A stretch of 64,000 nt of DNA, from assembly GCF_937127095.1 (NCBI RefSeq), contig NZ_CAKZLP010000077.1:62001-126000 (forward strand). The letters run 5' to 3'. How positions within the stretch are numbered: the stretch's first letter is position 1; every line of letters starts with the position of its first letter. This DNA is from an uncultured Amphritea sp. (GTDB taxonomy: Bacteria; Pseudomonadota; Gammaproteobacteria; Pseudomonadales; Balneatricaceae). Shown piece by piece: positions 26,669 to 32,654 of the stretch. Made by a program: the position numbers and the translations under genes. The notes under the pieces are model-generated. The model was not told the DNA's origin. It did no database searches and saw only the letters and a list, made by a program, of their open reading frames with translations.

Positions 26669-27012
26669 CGCAGCACCGTTACAGGAACACGTGAAAATTC
26701 AGCGTATCCCAAAGAGCATTTGACATCTTTGAACTCTTCAGAGTAGATAAAACAACGTACTCTCTGTGTCTTCTTTTGATGCACAGGCACTACACACTTA
26801 CCAAGCTCTGCTTGCGGCAAGTCATACCCTTTCATCAACCACCGAATATCATCTACTGTCGATCTAATGTGATCCTTACCATCAATTTCAATCGTAATTT
26901 CATCATCACCATTGACACCATCAATCAACAAAAACCGGATACCCATACCCGCGCAGAATATAAACTCAGCCCTTTGTCCAGCTCCACACTGACCATCACC
27001 ATAAATAATCAT
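26665..27012 (-). CDS. Prophage hypothetical protein
   Basis: A 115-residue protein with no membrane segment (ITIEIDGKDHIRSTVDDIRW; EEFKDVKCSLGYAEFSRVP). ATGA overlaps on both sides show it is part of the early block with Tad2. I do not recognise a family; early genes of this type often counter host functions. Confidence 0.5.
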   Translation of the reverse strand: MIIYGDGQCGAGQRAEFIFCAGMGIRFLLIDGVNGDDEITIEIDGKDHIRSTVDDIRWLMKGYDLPQAELGKCVVPVHQKKTQRVRCFIYSEEFKDVKCSLGYAEFSRVPVTVLR

Positions 27013-27173
27013 ACTTTCTGCGCCTCTTTCAGCACTTCAGCCGCTGACTTGAAATGCCCGGTATTCATCCAGCTAAGCGCCGACCCGTTAAGCTCTTTCA
27101 TCTTGTAAAAACGGGCATTGGCGGCGCGTAGCTGTTTCTCTAACAGCCGGATTCTTTCCATAGCAGGGCTCAT
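27009..27173 (-). CDS. Small early prophage protein
   Basis: A 54-residue protein (MSPAMERIRLLEKQLRAANA..., then NTGHFKSAAEVLKEAQKV) with a basic N-terminal helix that may form a coiled coil. Both ends overlap neighbours by four bases (ATGA), which supports that it is translated. Function unknown. Confidence 0.55.
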   Translation of the reverse strand: MSPAMERIRLLEKQLRAANARFYKMKELNGSALSWMNTGHFKSAAEVLKEAQKV

Positions 27174-27418
27174 GCTGAAACCTCCCAATCTTCAGCAAGC
27201 ATATCCGTCTGACTCGACAACCACGGAACAAGCCCGTTATCCGCTGTTTTCATACAGATAAAAGGCAACGTTGCAAACTCGTTAACCCCAGGCGTATCTG
27301 TTACAAAATCCCACTCAAAACCAAATACCTTAAACAGAAACATTCCCTTACCATTCCAACCGGCCCGCTGAACCTTTCCGCCAGCTTCCATATGCTTAAT
27401 AGCTTCTCCGATATTCAT
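27170..27418 (-). CDS. tad2: Tad2-like Thoeris anti-defence protein (DUF2829)
   Basis: An 82-residue protein that matches the DUF2829 pattern throughout: MNIGEAIKHMEAGGKVQR, then AGWNGKGMFL, PFICMKTADNGLVPW and SSQTDMLAEDWEV. The family founder Tad2 forms tetramers that bind the cyclic ADP-ribose isomers made by ThsB TIR proteins. This starves the ThsA effector and disables Thoeris immunity. It lies in the early block of the prophage operon with ATGA overlaps to both neighbours, as expected for a protein needed soon after DNA entry. Substrate preference cannot be told from sequence. Confidence 0.85.
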   Translation of the reverse strand: MNIGEAIKHMEAGGKVQRAGWNGKGMFLFKVFGFEWDFVTDTPGVNEFATLPFICMKTADNGLVPWLSSQTDMLAEDWEVSA

Positions 27419-27735
27419 GCTGAAACCTCCCCGAGCGCTTCAACCTGCATAATCAGAGCGCGAATTTTTCCCGCCGCACCAGCCCCCTTTAAACTTACAT
27501 TAATAGACTTCCCCGAATACCCTGACACCCACCCATCATAAAAAAATCGGCAACATATGCTGTCAACGTGTGCTGAGTAATCAATAAAAATATCTGGCCT
27601 GCTGGTCATTGACACCCGAACACAGGCGCTCATTAGCTCACCGGCCAGCGCCGCTACAATATCTCTATCAGTTGGGTATTCATTCGACCCGGACAGGTCT
27701 GGAATTTGTACTGCACTTGCGTTTTTCATGTTCAA
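27415..27735 (-). CDS. First gene of the prophage operon, unknown function
   Basis: A 106-residue protein without membrane helices. It is the promoter-proximal gene of the minus-strand operon and overlaps tad2 by 4 bp. Residues 20-45 (PTDRDIVAALAGELMSACV) are helical and the rest alternates. ATG 27729 is an alternative start. I do not recognise a family. Confidence 0.5.
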   Translation of the reverse strand: MNMKNASAVQIPDLSGSNEYPTDRDIVAALAGELMSACVRVSMTSRPDIFIDYSAHVDSICCRFFYDGWVSGYSGKSINVSLKGAGAAGKIRALIMQVEALGEVSA

Positions 27736-27757
27736 TTTCTCCTAGTCGCTCCCTCCC

Positions 27758-27797
27758 GTTGCAGATTAAAGCGGGGGCTGGCCAGCCCCCTTGCAAC
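27758..27797. repeat. Nested palindrome in the prophage control region
   Basis: A perfect 18-bp palindrome, GGGGGCTGG-CCAGCCCCC (27773-27790), is enclosed by a second inverted pair, GTTGCA (27758-27763) and TGCAAC (27792-27797). No T-run follows on either strand. It sits in the leader of the early operon, 23 bp before the first gene, and could be a transcript hairpin, an operator or part of a replication origin. Confidence 0.6.
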
Positions 27798-27895
27798 AGG
27801 AGAATTGCTCGAAATGGGTAGAGGCATACCTTCACAGATAAAAATCTCCAGCAGCCCCGTGGTTGTCGCTTCTCAGGTCGACTGAGCAACAATAC

Positions 27896-27936
27896 ATTAA
27901 GCCAGCCTAAATATTCAAGCCAGCTTAATGACTGGC
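27896..27936. promoter_or_regulatory. Operator-like repeats between divergent prophage transcripts
   Basis: ATTAAGCCAGC (27896-27906) and AAGCCAGCTTAAT (27917-27929) give direct copies of AAGCCAGC inside an imperfect dyad, and GCCAG/CTGGC (27919-27936) adds another. The cluster lies 56-96 bp upstream of the HTH gene, where a lysogeny switch would be expected. Confidence 0.5.
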
Positions 27937-27991
27937 ATTATCATTTTGCGACTACTACTATTTAAGCTCGGTTGAACTTCTCAGGTGATCT

Positions 27992-28324
27992 ATGAACTAC
28001 GCACAAAAGCTATTGACACGGCTAAAAGCCAACCATGACGGGTGCTCAGACTACCGCGCCGCCCAAATTCTCGAAATATCCCCAGCCTCCATATCTCTGG
28101 TCAAACAGGGACGTAACGGCTTTAGCGACCAAACCATAAACAAAATCGCTCAGCTACTGGGTGAAAACCCTATGAAAGTGATAGGACAGTATCATTTAGA
28201 GACTCAGGATTTCCCCAGCATGAACAACGTATGGGAAGCCATGGTTGAATGGGGATTCAAAGAAGAAATGAAACAATATCAACGAGTTACAGAAGATGGA
28301 ATTGGCAAGGTTTCCGGGCTTTGA
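27992..28324 (+). CDS. Prophage HTH regulator (Cro/CI-like, DUF3693 type)
   Basis: A 110-residue protein with a helix-turn-helix in residues 20-60 (YRAAQILEISPASISLVKQG, then RNGFSDQTINKIAQLLG) followed by a helical tail. It is divergent from the structural operon, with operator-like repeats between. The most economical role is the repressor or switch protein of the prophage. Similar proteins occur in small phages of Vibrio and Pseudomonas. Confidence 0.7.
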   Translation: MNYAQKLLTRLKANHDGCSDYRAAQILEISPASISLVKQGRNGFSDQTINKIAQLLGENPMKVIGQYHLETQDFPSMNNVWEAMVEWGFKEEMKQYQRVTEDGIGKVSGL

Positions 28325-28347
28325 CCGGCAAAACACGACCGTTTTCT

Positions 28348-28375
28348 ATTTACATTTGTATACATTATGCGTAGT
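28348..28375. other. dif-like site, right end of prophage
   Basis: The 11-6-11 layout is ATTTACATTTG, TATACA, TTATGCGTAGT. The centre is identical to dif at 17797 and the XerC-type arm differs at one base, while the XerD-type arm matches at only about 6 of 11. This asymmetry is typical of hybrid sites left when a phage attP recombines with dif by XerC cleavage. Confidence 0.8.
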
Positions 28376-28526
28376 CGTATATTTATAGTTAGATGCGCTA
28401 TCTAGGGCCATCAAGGCTAGCTAAGGCTTACTTCGATAATTATAAAATTTGGTTTATATATCGTGCGCTACGTGAAAAATCCGGAGGTTTTGGCGGTAAA
28501 CACCACCGCAGGCGACGCTCAGCATG

Positions 28527-28555
28527 AAAAAAAACAGGTGATCATCGATCACCTG
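28527..28555 (-). terminator. Terminator of the 28610-28888 gene
   Basis: Read on the minus strand, CAGGTGATC-GAT-GATCACCTG is followed by eight T (28534-28527). The stem has nine perfect pairs. The interval 28376-28526 between the prophage end and this hairpin holds no recognisable gene. Confidence 0.8.
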
Positions 28556-28609
28556 CTCTGGATGTTTGTTACGAAATTTGGGGATACGTTGTGCGGAAAA
28601 TGAGGCTGA

Positions 28610-28888
28610 TCAGGAGATCAAAACTGGATGCTCAGGAGACTCGTAGCTGCATACCAGATAGGGAGAAACAGACACCAACTCTCGTGTTTGGTATGACTGC
28701 ACAATCAGCTCCTGGGCGCCGCAAAGCTTATCTATTTTTGCCAGCACCTGGTAAGGCGCACCCCGGCAAAGTAGCCGCCGGTTACTGCTGTAAAAGTCTG
28801 CATCGAGGTAGATATCATCACCGACATGTATTTCACGCCAGAGAAAATCGGCCTCTAGAATAAGCTCGGACTGATCCTGATCGTACAT
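28610..28888 (-). CDS. Hypothetical protein
   Basis: A 92-residue soluble protein (MYDQDQSELILEADFLWREI...) with no transmembrane segment and mostly beta-like composition. It has its own strong terminator and lies just right of the prophage. No family recognised; coding is supported by the terminator and by lack of competing frames. Confidence 0.5.
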   Translation of the reverse strand: MYDQDQSELILEADFLWREIHVGDDIYLDADFYSSNRRLLCRGAPYQVLAKIDKLCGAQELIVQSYQTRELVSVSPYLVCSYESPEHPVLIS

Positions 28889-28939
28889 TGATTACGCCTC
28901 AAATTGGCACGCGTTAATAGTGCGTCCTGAATGAAATAT

Positions 28940-29605
28940 TCAGGCTTCTACAATACTATGACGTATTGCAATATGTACAAGTTCAGAATTGTTGTTGATA
29001 CCCAGTTTGCGCAGGATATTGGCGCGATGGGCGTGGACGGTTTTAGGACTTAGAAACATCTTTTCAGCGATCTGAGCCGCAGATTGCCCCTGCGCGAGAC
29101 AGGAAAAGATCTGAAATTCACGCTTAGTGAGCTTATTAAAGGGAGAGCCACTGTCTGCAGCGCCTGGAGAAAGCATTTCACGAATGCTTTCTGCGTAGTA
29201 CGTACGCCCTTCTGAGACCTCATATACGGCCTTGAGAAGCTCATCAGGGGCACAGCGCTTAGTCAGATAGCCTGAGGCGCCAGCCTGAACCACATGGGCT
29301 GGAAACGGCTCGCTCTCCATGACGGTCAGAACCAGAACTTTCGCATCAGGGTCTTTGGCGCGGATAACCCGTATCGCTTCAAGGCCACCAAAGATCTGTA
29401 TACCATCGCCTTCAGACGCATCCGCAGGCATAGACAGATCCATAATGACAACATCAGGACGGGTTGCAAAATACTTCTCTACCGCTTCCTGGCCACTGCT
29501 GGCCTCAGCAATGATATCGATTCCGCTGTCATTATCCAGCAACCGCTGAAAACCCGCTCTTACAACCGGATGATCATCAACCAATAAAACCTTGATAGCA
29601 CTCAT
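28940..29605 (-). CDS. NarL/FixJ-type response regulator
   Basis: A 221-residue protein. The receiver domain starts IKVLLVDDHPVV and has the phospho-aspartate in VVIMDLSMP. A LuxR-type HTH (LTKREFQIFSCLAQGQSAAQ, then IAEKMFLSPKTVHAHRANIL) occupies the C-terminus. It resembles UvrY/GacA-class regulators but has a roughly 12-residue insertion (ADASEGDGIQIF) after DLSMP, near the phosphorylation loop. The start is ATG 29605, before which no family homology exists. No histidine kinase is adjacent. Confidence 0.8.
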   Translation of the reverse strand: MSAIKVLLVDDHPVVRAGFQRLLDNDSGIDIIAEASSGQEAVEKYFATRPDVVIMDLSMPADASEGDGIQIFGGLEAIRVIRAKDPDAKVLVLTVMESEPFPAHVVQAGASGYLTKRCAPDELLKAVYEVSEGRTYYAESIREMLSPGAADSGSPFNKLTKREFQIFSCLAQGQSAAQIAEKMFLSPKTVHAHRANILRKLGINNNSELVHIAIRHSIVEA

Positions 29606-29682
29606 GTATAGTTCAGATCCATTTGAATATTCCATCGACCGGCTAATTATACCGATCGCTGAACAGGAATGTAGTGGCAAAA

Positions 29683-30138
29683 TCAGTCGTTGTTATCGTT
29701 TCCAATAACACTGTCGGCTCCGCGGTAGACACCATGTGTATCGATATCAAGAGCGACCGCGGGAGACACATCATCAGAACGAACTACCACCGGCATTGCA
29801 ACCAGCTCATCGCTATAACCAATCAGCTTGATGCCCTCTTTCTTGCAATGCATCAGCACCTTCTCAAGCGCTCTGATGACGGCCGCCTGGCGTGTGCTGA
29901 GGTGGCGGTCACTTGGCTGGTCATCGGATGGTTTTTTACTGGTGACCTGTCGGGTAGCATACCCCTGTTCATCAACCAGTTGTAGCGTGATGCCTGCCAG
30001 CTTTTCTTTAACCAGCACCACCTTAGCCAGGTTGAAAACAGCTTCATCCGTACAGCAAACTGCTCCGTCAGGATCACAATTCTTAATCCCCTCAAGAATC
30101 TCTGCGTACGCTGAGCCTTTATCCAGATATGTATCCAT
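29683..30138 (-). CDS. Conserved-looking hypothetical protein
   Basis: A 151-residue soluble protein with a two-part build: an N-terminal segment with CDPDGAVCCTDEA and a C-terminal segment with HLSTRQAAVIRALEKVLMHC. No family recognised. It sits between the KfrA-like and response-regulator genes on the same strand, 20 bp after the former, so co-transcription with it is likely. Confidence 0.55.
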   Translation of the reverse strand: MDTYLDKGSAYAEILEGIKNCDPDGAVCCTDEAVFNLAKVVLVKEKLAGITLQLVDEQGYATRQVTSKKPSDDQPSDRHLSTRQAAVIRALEKVLMHCKKEGIKLIGYSDELVAMPVVVRSDDVSPAVALDIDTHGVYRGADSVIGNDNND

Positions 30139-30158
30139 AGTCTCTAATATTCAAGTGG

Positions 30159-31031
30159 TTATGACTTTAACTTAAAGTTTTCAAGCAATGAATGAAGACG
30201 TTCAACTTCACTCTCTTTTTCCTTCAGGCGAGCCTCAAGCAGCGCATCATCACTGCCCGTTTTCAAGCGCTGCTCCATCTCACGATAGCGCAGATCCTGC
30301 TGACTAATAACCTGCTCCAGTTGATGTTTCTCTTTGATGCTTTGCCGCTCAATATCAAGCAAAGAGCCTCTGAGCTGACGGTTTTCGTCCTGCAGAATCA
30401 TTAACTGTTTTTCCAGCCTTGAAGACTCTCCTTCAAGGTACTGATTTTTATGCTGGTATTCCAGCAGTTCCTGTTGCTGATTACCACCACTATTGCGCTC
30501 AAGCTGCTCCAGTGTGATCTCAAACTCTTTAATCTGCCGTCTGAAATCACGATTTTCGGATTCAAGGCGCATCTCGCGCTCATCCTGGGCCAGCTGTTTT
30601 TTATGCTGCTCAGCAATGGTTTCAAGGCTGCGCTGATTCTCGCTCAGGAGCTTATCAGACAGATCCTGCAGGCGTCGAAGATCGTCACGACTCTCTATGC
30701 TGCGCCCTTCCAGCTCCGCTTTCAGCTCCAGATAGCGCTGCTCAAGCTGCTCCCGCTGGTCCGATAGCTGATGTTCAGCATACGCCAGAGCCTGCTGCCA
30801 CAAAGTGTTAGCGCTGGTAAAGACAGGCTCAGGGATGTCCGGACGGGCATTCTGCTCAATCAACCGCTTGCCCAGCCCCTGCCACCAGTCATTCAGCGCT
30901 TTATTAATCGTGGTGAGACTGCCAGAGCCCAGCTCGTTGCGCACCATCTGTTGCGTAGGCTTGCGGCCCTGCGCCAGCAGGTTATCTGCGATTTCAAATA
31001 CTTTTTCGTAGGTCTTTGGAGTCATAGTCAT
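30159..31031 (-). CDS. KfrA-like DNA-binding coiled-coil protein
   Basis: About 290 residues. The N-terminal domain (KTYEKVFEIADNLLAQGRKP, then QQMVRNELGSGSLTTINKAL, DWW) is the KfrA_N DNA-binding domain known from plasmid-partition-associated KfrA. The remainder, from about residue 80, is one long coiled coil. KfrA binds its own promoter and stabilises plasmids. Chromosomal versions occur in marine gammaproteobacteria with unknown role. The start is uncertain: 31049, 31031 and 31025 are all in frame and none has a strong Shine-Dalgarno. Confidence 0.7.
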   Translation of the reverse strand: MTMTPKTYEKVFEIADNLLAQGRKPTQQMVRNELGSGSLTTINKALNDWWQGLGKRLIEQNARPDIPEPVFTSANTLWQQALAYAEHQLSDQREQLEQRYLELKAELEGRSIESRDDLRRLQDLSDKLLSENQRSLETIAEQHKKQLAQDEREMRLESENRDFRRQIKEFEITLEQLERNSGGNQQQELLEYQHKNQYLEGESSRLEKQLMILQDENRQLRGSLLDIERQSIKEKHQLEQVISQQDLRYREMEQRLKTGSDDALLEARLKEKESEVERLHSLLENFKLKS

Positions 31032-31518
31032 GATATTAAAAATACACAATACATATTAGATATTTATCTTATCTCACTAACCCAAACGTCACCAGCTAAA
31101 TCAACCGCCGCAAAAAAGACAGAATAGCGAGCCAATGACTAGCAACTCCTGTCAGAACATTGATTTGCGCCATTATCGTCTTATGCAGACACAAAACCAA
31201 GACAACAAAAGATCACCGCATCACAATCGATCTACTCCATCAATATCTTTTGATTTCAGTCATCTCTGTAGCAAGCATTTTGCTATCGCTCATTCTTATA
31301 TCGCTCCGCAGACGAATGTCTGCATCTGTACGCAAATAGCTAATAGCAAACAGATTCTCTTTGAGTAAGCTGAATACAGCACCGCAGCGAATCAGACATT
31401 GATATTGCTGAAATAAAAACGAAGACTTTTAAGCGATAGTGAGTAATTGGAAACTAAAAAATAATGAGTCTGATTTAGATGGGATTTTTGAGAGGGAGTA
31501 GATAGGATAATGTGAAGA
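31032..31518. other. Gene-free region between KfrA-like gene and tRNA cluster
   Basis: About 490 bp with no supported gene. It has an AT-rich end near the tRNA cluster, but no clear hairpin plus T-run that would terminate the tRNA transcript. Confidence 0.35.
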
Positions 31519-31594
31519 TGGAGCGGAATATCGGGCTCGAACCGACGACCTGAACCTTGGCAAGGTTCCGCTCTACCAACTGAGCTAATTCCGC
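31519..31594 (-). tRNA. tRNA-Gly (GCC), distal copy
   Basis: On the minus strand it runs from GCGGAATTAGCTCAG to GAGCCCGATATTCCGC and an encoded TCCA end. The anticodon arm CCTTGCCAAGG gives GCC. The 76-nt gene is identical to the copy at 31863-31938. It is last in the tRNA transcript. Confidence 0.95.
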
Positions 31595-31634
31595 TTCACA
31601 TACCTTTTAAACAACAGATACTGCTATCTGCAAA

Positions 31635-31721
31635 TGGTGCCCGGAGCCGGACTTGAACCGGCACGACCTTTCAGTCGGGAGATTTTAAGTCTCCTATGTC
31701 TACCGATTCCATCATCCGGGC
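31635..31721 (-). tRNA. tRNA-Leu (TAA)
   Basis: An 87-nt gene with a long variable arm. It begins GCCCGGATGATGGAATCGG and ends CCGGGCACCA with encoded CCA. The anticodon loop ACTTAAAAT gives TAA. Order Gly-Cys-Leu behind pgsA corresponds to glyW-cysT-leuZ in enterobacteria. Confidence 0.95.
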
Positions 31722-31731
31722 TAAGCAAATA

Positions 31732-31805
31732 TGGAGGCGCGGGTCGGAATCGAACCGGCGTTCACGGAGTTGCAGTCCGCTGCATGACCACTCTGCCACC
31801 GCGCC
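31732..31805 (-). tRNA. tRNA-Cys (GCA)
   Basis: A 74-nt gene beginning GGCGCGGTGGCAGAG and ending CCGCGCCTCCA. The anticodon loop ACTGCAACT gives GCA. The CCA end is encoded. Confidence 0.95.
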
Positions 31806-31862
31806 TAAAGGTAAACCATAATTACCAAACAATCTTATTAAGCGGTTAGGCTGGCATAAGAT

Positions 31863-31938
31863 TGGAGCGGAATATCGGGCTCGAACCGACGACCTGAACC
31901 TTGGCAAGGTTCCGCTCTACCAACTGAGCTAATTCCGC
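31863..31938 (-). tRNA. tRNA-Gly (GCC), proximal copy
   Basis: The first tRNA of the cluster, 24 bp after the -10 element of its promoter. It is identical over 76 nt to the distal copy, so the two form direct repeats bracketing tRNA-Cys and tRNA-Leu. Confidence 0.95.
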
Positions 31939-31961
31939 ATGCTTCCTAAGAAGTGGTGCGT

Positions 31962-31989
31962 ATTATAGACAGCTCACCTTTTATGTCAA
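31962..31989 (-). promoter_or_regulatory. Strong promoter of the tRNA cluster
   Basis: On the minus strand, perfect TTGACA (31989-31984), a 16-bp spacer and perfect TATAAT (31967-31962) are followed by a GC-containing discriminator (ACGCACC), as in stringently controlled stable-RNA promoters. Confidence 0.85.
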
Positions 31990-32050
31990 CAACTTTTCAG
32001 TCAGAGAAAAGTGCAATCAGATTAATAAGTTAGAACTGTATAACGATTGA

Positions 32051-32599
32051 TCAGATATCGTCTGTCAGGTCTGGCCAGGCGGCTTTCAGGTAAACATACA
32101 TCGACCAGAGCGTCAGTACTGACGCCACATACAGCGCGCCGATACCAATCCAGGAGAACAGCGTAAAAGGCACCGCACCCAGCATGATAAAAATCGACAA
32201 CATCTGTAATGTTGTTTTTAATTTACCCACATAAGATACGGCAATATTTGCCCGTTTCCCAAGTTCAGCCATCCACTCTCGCAGTGCGGAGATCACAATC
32301 TCGCGGCTGATTATGACTATCGCAGGCGCAGTAATCCAGAAAACTGAATAGGTATCAACCAATAGCACCAACGCAGTCGCTACCATCAACTTATCGGCAA
32401 CTGGATCAAGAAACGCGCCAAACGGTGAGGTTTGATCCAGCTTCCGCGCCAGATAACCATCAAACCAATCAGTGACAGCCGCCAGCGCAAAGACCAGGGC
32501 TGCAGCCATCGGCCCCCACGCATACGGGAGATAATAGATCAATACAAAGACAGGAATCAGAACAATGCGTAGCAGTGTCAGGATATTAGGTATTTTCAT
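32051..32599 (-). CDS. pgsA: CDP-diacylglycerol--glycerol-3-phosphate 3-phosphatidyltransferase
   Basis: This 182-residue inner-membrane enzyme makes phosphatidylglycerol phosphate, the committed step towards phosphatidylglycerol and cardiolipin. The CDP-alcohol phosphotransferase signature is complete: DWFDGYLARKLDQ then SPFGAFLDPVADK, near residues 52-80. Several transmembrane helices follow. It lies downstream of uvrC and upstream of the Gly-Cys-Leu tRNAs, a classic gammaproteobacterial arrangement. Confidence 0.95.
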   Translation of the reverse strand: MKIPNILTLLRIVLIPVFVLIYYLPYAWGPMAAALVFALAAVTDWFDGYLARKLDQTSPFGAFLDPVADKLMVATALVLLVDTYSVFWITAPAIVIISREIVISALREWMAELGKRANIAVSYVGKLKTTLQMLSIFIMLGAVPFTLFSWIGIGALYVASVLTLWSMYVYLKAAWPDLTDDI

Positions 32600-32654
32600 C
32601 GACGCTCGGGTTTCCTGTTACGAGGGGACAAAGTTGGCAGAACGGCCACTGCCA

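Larger units (their letters stand above)
17808..28358 (-). mobile_element. Corticovirus-like (PM2-type) prophage integrated at dif
   Basis: The 10.55-kb element is bounded by two direct copies of TATACATTATGCG within dif-like sites. Its size is close to the 10-kb PM2 genome. It encodes an HUH replication endonuclease, a packaging ATPase with P-loop GTTGSGKS, a PM2 P2-like capsid protein, at least eight small proteins with transmembrane helices, an M15 peptidoglycan peptidase, holin-like proteins, two regulators and Tad2. There is no tail, terminase, portal or integrase gene. The minus-strand genes form one operon of about 9 kb with overlapping junctions, and two + strand genes lie at its ends. 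The inference is a tailless, internal-membrane phage that uses host XerCD to integrate. Confidence 0.8.

Noticed and set aside
17797..28375. Filamentous (inovirus) prophage, the usual dif integrator
   Set aside because: No Zot-like protein or tiny coat-gene set; the ATPase, capsid candidate and peptidase instead fit a PM2-type phage.
31135..31368. 77-codon + strand frame between the KfrA-like gene and the tRNAs
   Set aside because: Low-complexity, His/Asn/Ser-rich and without motif or start signal; likely chance.
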